A DNA stretch of 64,000 bases from Hydractinia symbiolongicarpus (taxonomy: Eukaryota > Cnidaria > Hydrozoa > Anthoathecata > Hydractiniidae). This document shows positions 23,608 through 35,004 of the stretch, in pieces (the first letter of the stretch is position 1; each line of letters opens with the position of its first letter). Under the pieces are notes generated by a model. That model saw only the letters and a program-made list of their open reading frames with translations. It was not told where the DNA came from and ran no database searches. The stretch covers positions 25,854,001 to 25,918,000 of the forward strand of contig NC_079883.1 of the NCBI RefSeq assembly GCF_029227915.1, given 5' to 3'. Made by a program: the position numbers and the translations under genes.

Positions 23608-24699
23608 ATGGAAGTAATAAATAAGGATACAGATTTAGATATAATTTTAAGCTCTACAGATCTTGGGCCTAGCTTTTCTCAAAGCTCTTGTGTGGTACCA
23701 AGACCTGTTTTTAAAGAATTAACAAATGCCGAGAGGGACGAAGAAGTGGAGGAAAGAACACACGAAGATATAAGTCAATGGTCAACTGATCTTGCAGCTA
23801 TGCCTTCGATCACCCAGGAGAAAATTCACCAATATTTAGTTCTTGGAAATAGCTGTGATAGCAAGCCGAAGGGTGCTACAAAGCATAAAATTCTTGGATA
23901 CCAACTATTCAAGGAGAGCTACGTGAAGAAAGTGAGAGTTAAAAGTAATGTTATGGCTGAAAAATTAACTTTTCTTGTGAAATGTTTTGTAGCTGCTTCC
24001 ATGAAAAGAGAAAAATATTCTGTTTATGTCCACCTGTGTCAAAGAAGTGGTGATATTTTGTATGCGAAATGTTTATGTAAAGCTGGAGCAGGAGGATGCT
24101 GTAAGCATGTCGCAGCAGTTCTATTTCAATTGGTTGAATACAAACAGTTGGACTTAAAAATTGTCCCTGATGACAAGACATGCACAGATTTGTTACAAAA
24201 ATGGCATGTACCTGGAGAAAGTGCAAATTCTGCACCAATAAAATTTTCTGCAATGGCATTCGAGAAAGCAGACCTTACGAAAGACACAAATGAAAGTCGC
24301 AAAAGACCGTTGGTCACAGGAAATAGAAAATTTTGTTCTACACCACTGTTTGCACATGAGCCCTCAACCGAAAAAGTCAAAAAATTAGCGACAGACTTAT
24401 TTGAAATAGGGCAAGGAACTTCAATGGCATATTTATTACAAGGAAATGACTATAAACCATCATCATTTTATGACACATCTATAAAAGAATTTAATTTTGA
24501 ACAGACAAACAGTGAAACAGTTGAATTACGTCCGACAGTTAATTTATTTTTGCAGGCTCTTGACTTTGAACCAGAAATAGCAGAGTTATCAGATGAGCAA
24601 AAGTCATTTGTAAACAATTTCATTCATGTCAATGCCGAACAAGTTCGAGACATAGAAAAATCCACATGTACTCAGTCTATTTTGTACTGTTTCTTTTGA
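23608..24699 (+). pseudogene. SWIM zinc-finger gene of a DNA transposon, truncated before its YqaJ domain
   Basis: This single long frame gives about 363 residues from the ATG at 23608; the open frame extends a little further upstream without an ATG. A SWIM-type zinc motif is present: CLCKAGAGGCCKHVAAVLF (CxC...CxH) near residue 155. The end of the frame, NAEQVRDIEKSTCTQS, resembles the start of a YqaJ exonuclease domain. The similarity stops within a few residues and the frame closes with TGA. SWIM + YqaJ proteins accompany THAP/DDE transposases in cnidarian elements I recall as ISL2EU (formerly IS4EU). The opposite-strand partner is broken at the same spot, so one internal deletion explains both. 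It is not a host gene in its present form. Confidence 0.8.
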
Positions 24700-25541
24700 A
24701 GCCCATATTGGAAGCATACGGAATTGTGAATGTAAAAAATCTGTCCATGTAATCAATATTCTGCTTATGTGACTTGTCGACATATTAAATCGAACAGCCA
24801 TATCTTCTAACAAAAGTCCACATCGAATTCGAACCAGTATCATAAAGAATTCTTCTTCTGCGCTCAATGATCGTGATCGGCCTCGTTTTGTAGAGTTTAT
24901 ATTTTTTGTATTTTCAGTGTTAGTATTTGAACCCCAATATATTAGTTTATTTGCAGCTGGTTGTAAATATTCTAAAACTGCTTTGAATAATTTATAAGAT
25001 TCGAATCCGGTATAAAACTTAAAGTGTGCTTCATTGTGTTTAAACCGGTCAATTGAAAATGCTATGTCACTTATAGTGGCTTGTTGTTTTTCAATAGTTT
25101 GATCAAGTTCCTTTTCATGAATTCTCATACAACTAATTTCGGCTCTCAATTTTTCCAACTCTTGTTTTAACTCTTCCTCCACAGATAATTCTGCAGCAAT
25201 GTCATTTGTCGTAGCCCTCACAGGAGAAAATAGTTGCAATTTACAGTTTGTACTGTTGAGAGTTTTTCTTGGTTTGCTAGCTGTTGGTTTGATAGTTTTT
25301 GGGACTATTGTGGGAACATTGTTCATATATGTCTTCTTTCCACCAGTGAAATGAACAGAGCAAACTCTATGCGATGTAGAAGGTACAAAATCCTTTCTAC
25401 TGATCATAAAAAGCCATTTCTTTCGAAGCTCTGAGTCTTTAGGAATGACATAAAAAGATAAGTCTGGATTCTTCTTTGAGTTGTTTTGACAGAGAGGTAC
25501 ACAGCAAGTTATCCCTCCTCCTTTACATTCAAAATTTGGCC
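24680..25541 (-). pseudogene. THAP + HTH transposase gene, DDE core deleted
   Basis: Read on the minus strand from a likely acceptor at 25541, the frame opens with a complete THAP zinc finger: CCVPLC, then later CSVHF (C2CH), with basic WLFMISRKDF between. A coiled coil (about 25000-25190) follows. After it comes an HTH_Tnp_4-type segment (EEFFMILVRIRCGLLLEDMA...FNMSTSHISRI) that normally precedes a DDE_Tnp_4 catalytic core. Similarity ends at MLPIWASKETVQ. After that the frame runs into antisense of the SWIM gene until 24604 and has no DDE residues. No ATG lies between the upstream stop and the THAP finger, so the first exon is probably further right (25.55-25.7 kb). It is a remnant of a cut-and-paste element, not an active enzyme. 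Confidence 0.8.
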
Positions 25542-25689
25542 CTACCAGATGAGAAAACGTTCATTATTTTTTCTTAGTTTTCAATTTCTTTGGCCAACCT
25601 TATTGTTTTCAGTTTTGCGGGTGAGCAACGTTGAAAAAGCGCTAGTCGCGATTTCTGCGATGTCTGCGTTATAGAATAATTAGCGACGG

Positions 25690-28100
25690 CCCTCGAAGGT
25701 GCCGAAAATGATAGGAGATAATAGACCATGCTGGCGCTAAGCCGTTACAACTATTTTTATTCCAAACAGGGTCTAAAACACCATGTTTCATTTTTGACAT
25801 CCAAATGTTTCTGTGAAACCATCATCAATCTCGTCTCAAAAAAGATATTGGTATCCAATGACAAAACCTGTTCTTGTACTTTGATGAAAAACAATTTGTG
25901 GAAAAATTAATTTCTGAGGCTGGACTATTTGTTGATGATCTGTGTGCAATAAATAACGGAGAAGATTTCCTAGTATATCACCACGCTATTTACCCTACAT
26001 AACTTCACCTAAAAGTTGAACATCATTGAACCGAAGCTGCAATTCTAGATTTACATATTGAAATGAAAGACAACATTTTCATATATAAACTCTTCGTCAA
26101 AAGGGATAAATGCATCGCTGCAGTAACGTTTTTAACAAAAAATATAACAAAACTGTTAAGAAATAATTGAATTATTAATGACTCCAAATATCATTCAAAT
26201 GTCATCACAAACGCATTCTTCTAGTTCTGCTACACGACTTTTTCTATATTGCTATCACTTAATACCATCTATCACTTCGTAGCTGGTCATTGAAACTCAA
26301 CTTATGGTACAAACTATCAAATCCCGTTTGACTCGTGACAATTGCCATCAATTATACCAACGACTAACACACCTATGACGGTGGGAATTAGCTACTCCTG
26401 CTGGTCATCCGGCGCAATTGAAACTGTTTCAATATAATTGCGTTAATGTCATATTATGTAGTCCCAATACTGCTGCACATGTTGAAATTATGACTCAAAA
26501 AAACAATAAGAAACAAATAAAGCAAAGAGATCAAAATTATTGCAAACTGAGGGTAAAAATACGAAGATGTAATTTTTATTCCCTCTTTCCTATTGAGAAT
26601 GGAAAAAACTGTTTCTCAGGTCCATTTTTAAAACAATCTATTGCCTGTGAAGTCAATCCAATGAGATGTTCTGACATCTATTAAGAGAGATTTAAACCTG
26701 TTTTCATCATTGGGAACTACCCTACTTATGTTGTGATAGATTGGGAAAAGCTAAAAAATTTTTTTTGCCTTCCCTTATAATAAAAATTTACTCATTTCAA
26801 ATATTGGCCCAAATTTATTAAGCGTTAAAGACTTCAAAACACAAAAAGCTGTACGCATTCCCTTCAAAAAATTTCTCTTTTTTTAGGCCATTAAACAAAA
26901 TAAGACGTGAAACGTTACTTAAATTAAAGCTTCCCCCCAACATGTAGTCTTAAACCATAGTGGATGTGTGGCCATTGGGTGGAAACACACCTTAATTTTT
27001 TTACATAAAAAAAACTTTTTAACAATTAATAATACATGTTACTACACAGAGGTACTTTTAATTTGGTTTACATATCTTTTGTTTGTTGCCATGGTTACGC
27101 GTTGGTATGCAGAATGTAGATTTTGCGTTGTATGGACTGCCAAAAAATCTAAAAAACGCGTGCGGAATCAAACTTTCTGTCGCCGGTTCTTTTTATGTTA
27201 ATATAAGCAAAGTAGTTTTCTGGTATATCGCAGGTAATATATGGTATGAAAAGAGGGCAAAAAAAGAATTTTCATCCAACATAACTCAAAGTCAGGAGAC
27301 TCAGCTGAACTTATTTCACATCCTAATAATGCCCACAAGTTTTGAAAGACTTTTATATATTTAAAAAAGCATCAGAAAGTGAACCGAGAAAAAGGCATTT
27401 ATATTTTATTCTTCTGAATTCGACGGTTTTCGAAGCAACTGTAGAGGTGAGACTCCGCAAGATTGATTTTAAAAGCTCATAAGTCTTAAGCCTTCATTTT
27501 AAACTTAAGGTGACCAGTTCATTTTTCAGGGGACACTGTAGAGTGTACTTTTACTTGTGGCTTAATTTGATATAGTATTTATGCGCATAGAATCTTGCGC
27601 TAAGAAGCGCCCATGTATGGACTGAAACGCGTTGGATACATGTAAAGTAGTTGGAAAGTGATTTAAAATCGCTGAAAATGGATCTTCTAGGAAACTTCTG
27701 GTGGTAGAATTTTCGTAAATAATAAGGCTAAAGTTTGAGAATACAATTTTCTACAAAGATCTTTATTATAGCACATCCTTAGTCGAACCAACACAACACA
27801 ATGCATGGCCGTGATTAATCTAGTGCTGCTCGTGTTGTTCGTGCAGTTTGTGCAAACAGTGGTTGTTTGCACGAACTACACAGCTTGTATAAAAATACGG
27901 TAAATTTGCTCGGATCGGCTTTGAACAGCTTGTATAATGAGCTATATCCTTTACTGCAATGTAAGTTTCAAAAGATCCGGGGTGGGTGGGTTCAGAACGA
28001 TTTTTTGGCGGGAAAAAAAGGTAAGTACAAAAATAAACATGTTGTATCTTTTAGATTGCGTTAGCATGTTTTATTTCGAAGATTATAACATGAGCAAAAG
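25690..28100. other. Spacer between transposon remnant and second astacin
   Basis: No gene is supported. The sequence is AT-rich with several short open frames. A few phrases near 27.85 kb (GTGCAAACAGTGG, then an inverted GTTTGCAC) echo an astacin ShKT exon start but cannot be extended to a domain. Confidence 0.45.
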
Positions 28101-28107
28101 TGTTACA

Positions 28108-30897
28108 TTAACATTGTCTGCAACTCTTTCGACAATTCCTCAACATCCAGTTTGGATTTTTATAACATTCACCAATGCTTTGCCAGTATGGACATTTTGA
28201 ATCGCTGTCGGTACAAGTGGTACCTGTAAAATAAAAAAAGCGTCGGTACAAGTTATAGTTCAATGTTTATATCCAAGTAACAGGGATGTTTTACCGTAAC
28301 TTGTTTGAACAAATCTGTTTTTATTATGAACGCACACGCAACATAAATATCTCACATACGTATTTAATTCTCTTCTGGTAAACTTTCCCTATACTATTTT
28401 ATTTACATCGCAAAGTCGTAAATTGATTCACTTTCTATTTATAATTCTTAGATTACACATCTTCTTAAAATAATAAAATTTTGAGTTACATAAAATACAA
28501 TTTAAAGAAGATGAAGATATACAGGTGTAAAAAGAAGAGGAAGAAAGATTAAGAAAAGGATTCAAAAAATGCGTTTAACAATTCAATCGAAGAAAAAGAA
28601 GAAGAAGAGGAATAAATTCAATGGAAACAATAACAAACATTACCTCCTCCCGTTCCAGTTCCCCCTGTTCCAGTTCCCTTACAATTGTACATCAAATTGA
28701 TTTGCTTGATATCTCCTTTACTGAATCCATTGCTTCGACCAATCACAGTTTGCATATTTGGATCTTTTGTCCTGATAGTTACTTTGCAATTGCGCCAGTT
28801 ATCGTCACATCCAAATGCAGTTTGATCATAATGCATCATGGAGTAATAATCGTACGGGGTGTTAAGAGAATTGATGTTATTGACTTTGTTGAAGTTGAAT
28901 ACCATCCCTAAAATATATATCACAAATCTCTATCAAAATAACTATGCTCAAATTAATAACGAAAATTTTCTTTGCCATAGATTGCGCTTAAGAGTTTGCT
29001 GTAAATAACGACCTAACAAAAAAGTCAAGGGAGAAAACACACGTAGACAGTAGAAGTCGTTTAGGTAAGCGAGACAATTTTAGTATTTTTTTCATAACTA
29101 TTAGGTCTATTTATTTTATGCCTTAAATTTTAAAACACCCAATACACTGAATTTCACAAGACTGTTGGAAGATGAAAAGAGAATGTAATAAAGATATCCA
29201 AAATCTGTAAAACAAACAGCAAGCAATTACTTTGGTTGTACACGTTGTGTTTCAAGATGGTAACATAGCCGTCACGGTCCGGTCGACTTTGCTCGTGATA
29301 TAAACCTAAAAAAGAAAGGCGTTGTTTTTTTTAAAAAAATGTCTGTGCATAGTAAACCTTGCTGCTCACCGCAAATTCTTATCGTAGGAGTGATTGAGAG
29401 TGGCGGTATTTCATTAGGGGCGCTCAGTCTGTGAGAGTGACACTGCTTATAAGGTATTGCTAATTCAAAAGAAATGTTAAGGGGGCGTCTACTCAAGAGT
29501 ATACAGTGCTTTATTAGAACGAATTCCCACGTATTGGAGAATAGCTAAAGGAACAGCTATATTGTCGAGCAAATTAAGTTCTTGTGTGAGCATTCTGAAA
29601 AATTATTCACAAAATGATCTTCTTTAAAGCAGAATTTACATTATCAGTTTTCGTCTGATACACACGGGACTGGATAATGTAAAAGACACCCGACAGACAT
29701 TTTTTAGAGGCCAGACTCGACACGATTGCAGACAATCGACCAATGGAAAGAAGGATTTTATATGTAAGCATGGCACGTGACTAATCTGTGCAATAAAAAA
29801 GATACTTCTTCATCTATAATACATCTTGCTTCGATGATTCAAGTAAAATTTGTAAACGATATAGTAATTTGCAAACATTTCTAAGTGCGTTTCTAATTTT
29901 CTAAGGATTACGTTGCCTCACTTATACTCAATAATACTTTTTCCAGCTTAAGCTGCTTACCGATAGAATGACCCATTTCATGCATGGCTGTGTCTTTGCT
30001 GCGACAGCCTACACCCAGGGTGATCAGATTAACACCATTGCTGGTGTATCGAGGATTGTTAAAGCCGACAGGAGAAGAGCAACTGAAAAAGAAGGGTGGG
30101 TTAAAAACAATTTAATTTAACAAAGAAACTTTTTTCCTGAAAAGGGTATATTGTTTCCGATAGTGAACTGAACATTTTTTTTAAATTTCTGGTTATCTTG
30201 AAGGCTAAAAGACTTTCTGGAAGTAAGAAAACGGATGACTAAACGGCAGCTCTGTTTTCTCTCTCAGCGCAGAATATTAAACATAAACAACATACCCTCC
30301 ACCATCTACAAACTTGATATACTCGCGTTGATTAGTCCTTCTTTCAAATTTTAAGCAAGTGTGTTTATGGTAGTCAGCTATAGCCTGTTGAACTGCGTTG
30401 TAACCATCGTTGCCTATATAAAAAAAAGCAAAAGAAAAAAAATAAAGCAAACTCATTTCCGAAGGTCTATATATTCGACACGGCGAGTCGAAAGTAGTTT
30501 CTTCCATCCGCGCCGATGAAATAAAATGACCAATGAAGCTTACCGATAGAGCTGGTAATGACGTACGGCACTACACCGTTTGGCCATCGGAATCCAATGA
30601 CTGATCCAAAAGTGTTTTTGGCCTTTTCTAATGCTTCCTTTTGGTCAGGTCTCAAAACCATATCACCTTGGTAAAGTCCTTTGTCTAAAGTTTAGATAAA
30701 TAAATAGGACGTTTAACGAGGTATGTATTTATAAACTATTCTACTATTTAGAGCTCCCTGAGATAGAACATCACAAGAAAACCAATGAATGGAGTTATTG
30801 GTTACAAAAAATTCGACTTACTTTCCATTTCGCGCACCCATGATGCAGCAAAATTGAGCATAGTAATGCAGGTGAAGATGAGAAAAAGTTTTGCCAT
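28108..30897 (-). CDS. Astacin metalloproteinase with one ShKT domain
   Basis: Seven exons in gene order (plus coordinates): 30822-30897, 30544-30684, 30296-30413, 29961-30082, 29231-29305, 28644-28907, 28108-28223. They join in phase to 303 residues. It has a signal peptide (about 1-19), propeptide with YQGD (Asp33), and zinc ligands H146, H150 and H156 in HEMGHSIGLYHEQSRPDRD. The Met-turn is SMMHY, followed by a Gly/Thr linker (GTGTGGTGTGG). It ends with one complete six-cysteine ShKT domain (CTDSDSKCPYW to SCRQC). Exon lengths and phases of exons 2-5 are identical to those of the gene at 15832-20888 (141, 118, 122, 75 bp), proving a tandem duplication. It is a secreted zinc endopeptidase. 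It differs from its neighbour by lacking the second ShKT exon and having a longer linker. Confidence 0.93.
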
Positions 30898-31024
30898 TTT
30901 CGAAGATTGAAAACACACCTCACAATATGTGCCTCTGAAGATTGTGAGATCTTCCAAAAATGTACGGATATTTATAACAAAATTCACAAACAAATTTAAA
31001 ACAAACAAAAGAAGAAAAAAATAA

Positions 31025-31160
31025 GGGACGGGGGAGGGGGGGAGGGGTTAGGCGGAAAAAAATCAAAAAAATTTTGTGGTAATTCTTGTAAGAATTCTAA
31101 ATCCAAATTTTAATTTTTTTTTTTTTTGGTTTTTTTTGAGGGGGAGGGGCAGGTTTACTA
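31025..31160. repeat. G-rich low-complexity tracts
   Basis: A GGG/GGGGG/GGGGGGG/GGGG cluster at about 31025-31048, and a second G-rich patch near 31138-31150 after a poly-T run, fit a G-quadruplex pattern. They lie just upstream of the second astacin start (minus strand). Confidence 0.6.
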
Positions 31161-31771
31161 GGCCATCCATGATGTCACAAGGGCATGTAACTTTGCTAGA
31201 TTTTCTGCGCAATTCATAACATGGCGCAACAGTAAAGAATGTGAAGTAAGAAGAAAATTCGAAGTTTTCATAAGTAGGAGGACCTACTAAGAACACAAAA
31301 CATTACAAGAATATAGATATTTAACTTGGTATATTTCCATCTATTAAAATGCCGAGTCGATTATTGATTTTTTTTTCATCTTGGTAGAGATTAGAAAAAA
31401 CAAAGAAATTTCCACAGACACCCGGCTTTTGAGAGACAAGTGAAAAAAGCAATTAAATTATTATGGTTTTTAATGTGCAAATTTACCTTATCGATATGCA
31501 ATAAAAACTTCATATTGGTTATAGTATGGGATGGTAAAAAATCGATTAAATTAACGCAAAGTTTGTTTTTTTAGAAAATAAATGTAGAAAACGAAAAAGC
31601 TGTTCAATTTATTTGCATGTCAAACATTAATTTTCAAATGTATATTTTCGCGTTGTTTGCGCCGCCATTTTAATTGTTTTAAAAATTGAGACACAAATTT
31701 AAGATAAATATTAAGGCTGATTAAAAAGGAGACAAACATTGACAACCTCGTCCTCACCTTTTTTTCATATT
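31160..31771. other. Spacer, no gene
   Basis: AT-rich spacer between the second astacin and the piggyBac-type MITE. I see no coding or repeat structure beyond short poly-A/T runs. Confidence 0.5.
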
Positions 31772-31775
31772 TTAA

Positions 31776-32485
31776 CCCTATTCGGTCCGGGGGGGGGGGC
31801 GGATTCCGCCCCACCTGACGGGCTTTTTTTAATAACTCCTGATTACTTTCTTATATGGCTATGATACTTACTGAGTTTCAACATTTATCTATTAGACACC
31901 TGCATGCTAAATTTTTAGGTCCCATACCTTTCAGAGGCCTTGATATTGGCCATTACTCGAAACTACCCCTAAAATCTCTATAAAATCCTTATAATGGGGA
32001 AATATAATAACTACTGTTAGGAATATCCTTAGAACTTGAAACTTGCAACACAACTTTGTTTCATCAAGAAGAATCATTTTGGATTTTACCTGAAAATCGG
32101 AAAAAAAAACGAATTTTCGGGCAATTTTTGGCAATTTTTTATCCGATCCATGTAAAAACCGGAAGATATCTTTAAAATATTTTATTTAGCTTTCAGAAAC
32201 TTCAAACAGAATGCAAAAATCCGCTCTAGAACAAAAGTAATTATATTTTAAGCAGATAGTGGCATTTTTAACAATTTTCAAGCTTCTGATGACGTCACAG
32301 AAAATGTGCTGATGCAAGCAAAAATTTATTGCCGCCATTTTGTTCCTTTTATGACGTACTATAAGTGTGCCAAGTTTGATTCAATTTGAACAATCCTATA
32401 AAAAATTATTGAGGGGGGGGGGGGGGGGGCGGAATCCGCCCGCCCCCGGTCATAGTATGTTCGAAAAACCCCGGACCAAATAGGG
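31776..32485. mobile_element. piggyBac-type MITE, 710 bp, with TTAA duplications
   Basis: TTAA flanks both ends (31772-31775 and 32486-32489). The termini are CCCTATTCGGTCCGGGG on the left and CCCTATTTGGTCCGGGG when the right end is read inward, 16 of 17 identical. CCC ends at TTAA are the hallmark of piggyBac elements. Long G runs (11 and 17 G) with GCGGA(T/A)TCCGCC follow each terminus inside. No transposase frame exists, so it is non-autonomous. Confidence 0.9.
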
Positions 32486-32552
32486 TTAAAAGGTTAAAGG
32501 AACCTAGACACCCGGGCAAATATCTAAAAATTAGAAATTTCTAAAAAATAGC

Positions 32553-32792
32553 CTACCTTATCAGTAAAACACCTAAAAACCTTTTTTTCCGACAATCTTT
32601 TTGCCGATTTTTCTTCCTTGTTGCTAATTTTTATCAGTTTATGCAATTATTCTTTGTTAGCGACTAAATTCAAAAATTTATTATTGAAGATCAAAAATTT
32701 AGTCAGCAAAAAAGTGACTAAATTTTGTCCAAGTGACTAATATTTTTGCCGATTAATTTTTTTGCCAACTTTTTTTTACCGATAAGGTATAG
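32553..32792. mobile_element. Foldback element of about 240 bp
   Basis: The left end CTACCTTATCAGTAAAA and the right end (read inward) CTATACCTTATCGGTAAAAA are inverted. The interior repeats TTTTTGCCGA and GTGACTAAATTT motifs in both orientations. It looks like a small MITE; no clear target duplication was found. Confidence 0.6.
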
Positions 32793-32815
32793 AAATATAA
32801 GCAAATATTTTGATT

Positions 32816-33063
32816 GAATTTCTGGTAAACCAGCATCCACGCTATAGATAGTAACATGAATTTCTGGTAAACCAGCATCCACGTTGTAAATAACAACATG
32901 ACTTTCTAGTAAACCAGTATCCACGTTATAGATAGCAACATAAATTTCTAGTAAACCAGCATCCACGTTGTAGAGAGCAACATGAATTTCTAGTGAACCA
33001 GCATCCACGTTGTAGAGAGCAACATGAATCTAGTGAACCAGCTTTTATATTGCAGAGGGCAAC
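32816..33063. repeat. 42-bp minisatellite, about 6 copies
   Basis: Units start at 32816, 32858, 32900, 32942, 32984 and 33026 (each GA[A/C]TTTCT[G/A]GT-type, with CCAGCATCCACG inside), exactly 42 bp apart. Because 42 is divisible by three, the minus strand stays open across the array and would read as a 14-residue repeat (NVDAGLLEIHVAIY-like). No start, splice or homology evidence supports translation. Confidence 0.9.
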
Positions 33064-33651
33064 TTTTTCATTTGCTAGAGAAAGATATTCACAAAAAAGT
33101 GACGTAAAATGTGTAAGTTTCTCAAATTGCTGCTGATGGTGTTGATAATGTTTTAGGATTTTCAGCCTGGTGTTGCTAATATATAACGTGTACCATAGCC
33201 CTTTTAGGCCTGAAGGTTGGACACGTGGGGGGGTGCCCAACGTTGATTTGCTTCTTAATAAGGTCTTGGTTATTCATTAATATTATTTATCCTATTTGTT
33301 TACATCTTTTGAAAAAATGTTGTAAAACAGAAATCCAAAGAGAAGGGTTTTTAAAAAATTTTAGAAGCATAATTCTTTGTGTTCTTTTAATTGAATCAAC
33401 GTAAAATTTTACACACATTTTAGCACGTAAGAAGCTTCATATCGCGCACACCTTTATCCAAGTAAAGTGGCTTAACAAAACAATTTTTTTGTAACATCCA
33501 CGAGGGGCAAACGTTTAGCTAGTGTCGACAGTTGGCTTACCAACCCAATTATTTTGTTTCAGCAATAATGGCAAGTAAAAATTTCCTTCACTCTTTAATT
33601 TTTTCAGAGTTTTGATATTTTTTTTATATAGTTTCTTTTATATTGCTTTGT

Positions 33652-35004
33652 TATATTTTCTAAATAGTTTTAATCAAACTGTAACGTGGAAAAGTTTCAT
33701 CAATTTTGTAACCAAACTTTAGATTTATAATATTTTGTCCATTTTTTCATTTTTCCAGTTTTCTCCGTGTCTTTATAATTCGAGTTCAACAAATACAGTT
33801 TAAGAATTAGTCCCTACACACACATCGCTAGACGCAGTGTGAAACTCTCAAAGAGGATGAGTAAAATCAAAGTTCTCAGGAAAGAAAACCAGGCTTTCCG
33901 GGAAGAGAACATAACGACAGGTAGTTGAGTAATGTTTAGCAGCCTCAATCCTCACAAAAAAACGCAACAGGCCTAGCATCCGGGTTGGATGTTCAGTTTA
34001 TCTAAACGAAATTGAATATTAACATTGCTGTCTCAAAAGAAAAGCCTCCCACAGAAAACTTGCTTCCGTGTTTGGACAGAAGTGGAATTTTATTCTTTTA
34101 ATAAAAAAATTGCGTAAATAGAACCATAGGTGTAGAAGATCCCTGGGAACAAGCCTGGCTGTGACTTATACTGTTTCAGGTGTAATACCATAGGGTCCAA
34201 AACTATTTTAATTGAAGCTACCCTGTCAGAAACAACTCATCATATCCAAAATATAATTATTTTTGGGAGGATCAAATTTAGTGCTCGCCAAATTTGTTGA
34301 TTCGCAAAAATAAATGGTGGTAAACGTTTGGAACTACTACAAAGCTATCGTCAAAATCAAGATTTCTGCCTCTTGTTTTCTAAGTCGAAGTATTGGAATA
34401 TTTTCAGCCTAAACGCTTGCTTGCCCACTCTAACTTTGAACCCAGGCTCTTCAGCTGCACAAAAAACCGTTAGACTCTGGGTTTGAGATTGGACCTACAA
34501 AACACGGTAAAACGAAACAAAACTTGCAACTTCGTTCCCAGGGTCTGTTGTCTCGGTGAGTTAAATAAGGACAAGTATAAATCTCTTTGCAATCTACTAA
34601 AAACGCATATAGGTCCCTTTCTCATGCAGTCAATGTAAAAGTTTGAGACATATTATCATATTAACTCTTGTGAGGAAATTCAAAAGAAAATACATTCTTG
34701 AAAAGAGTAAAATGTTTCAGAAAAATGCGATTAAGTTTTCTATATTAAATTAAGACTAGAGTGATTTCAGGAAGAGTAAACATATTAAACGACTATTTTA
34801 TTTATAGCAAAAAAAGCAGACGACCTCCCCAGCGTCTATATTCGCGACCTTTATTAAACAGAATTGGAACTCTTTTTTTATGAGTAAATTTGAGATGAGA
34901 GTTATTGAAACCTTGTTTAAGATGACGGTATTTTCATAAAAAATTGAGAACATTTTCATATTTTTCCAAAAAAATTGAAAATATTTCAGATTTTAAATGT
35001 AATG
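33652..35004. repeat. 1.35-kb tandem duplication, copy 1
   Basis: This segment is followed directly by a near-identical copy at 35005-36358. By eye only a handful of substitutions and single-base indels separate them, for example ATCCCTGG/ATTCCTGG and AATACC/AATGCC. It contains a short open frame from the ATG at 33857 (MSKIKVLRKENQAFREEN) that stops at a GTAGTT donor-like site. This may be a first exon of an unrecognised gene or element. Confidence 0.93.

Noticed and set aside
27687..27872. Possible third ShKT exon (phrase TTTVCTN on the minus strand)
   Set aside because: The similarity covers only a few residues; the remaining cysteines, the YW motif and the exon borders are absent.
29961..30082. 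Suspected frameshift in the second astacin's HEMGH exon
   Set aside because: On recounting, the exon is 122 bp, the same as the paralogue, and the frame is intact.
32718..33240. Repeat protein on the minus strand over the 42-bp array
   Set aside because: The frame is open only because 42 is divisible by three. No start, splice signal or homology supports it as a gene; it is kept as a finding only.
33545..33650. Short ATG frame after a TTTTGTTTCAG acceptor-like site
   Set aside because: It stops after about 16 codons and has no continuation or homology.
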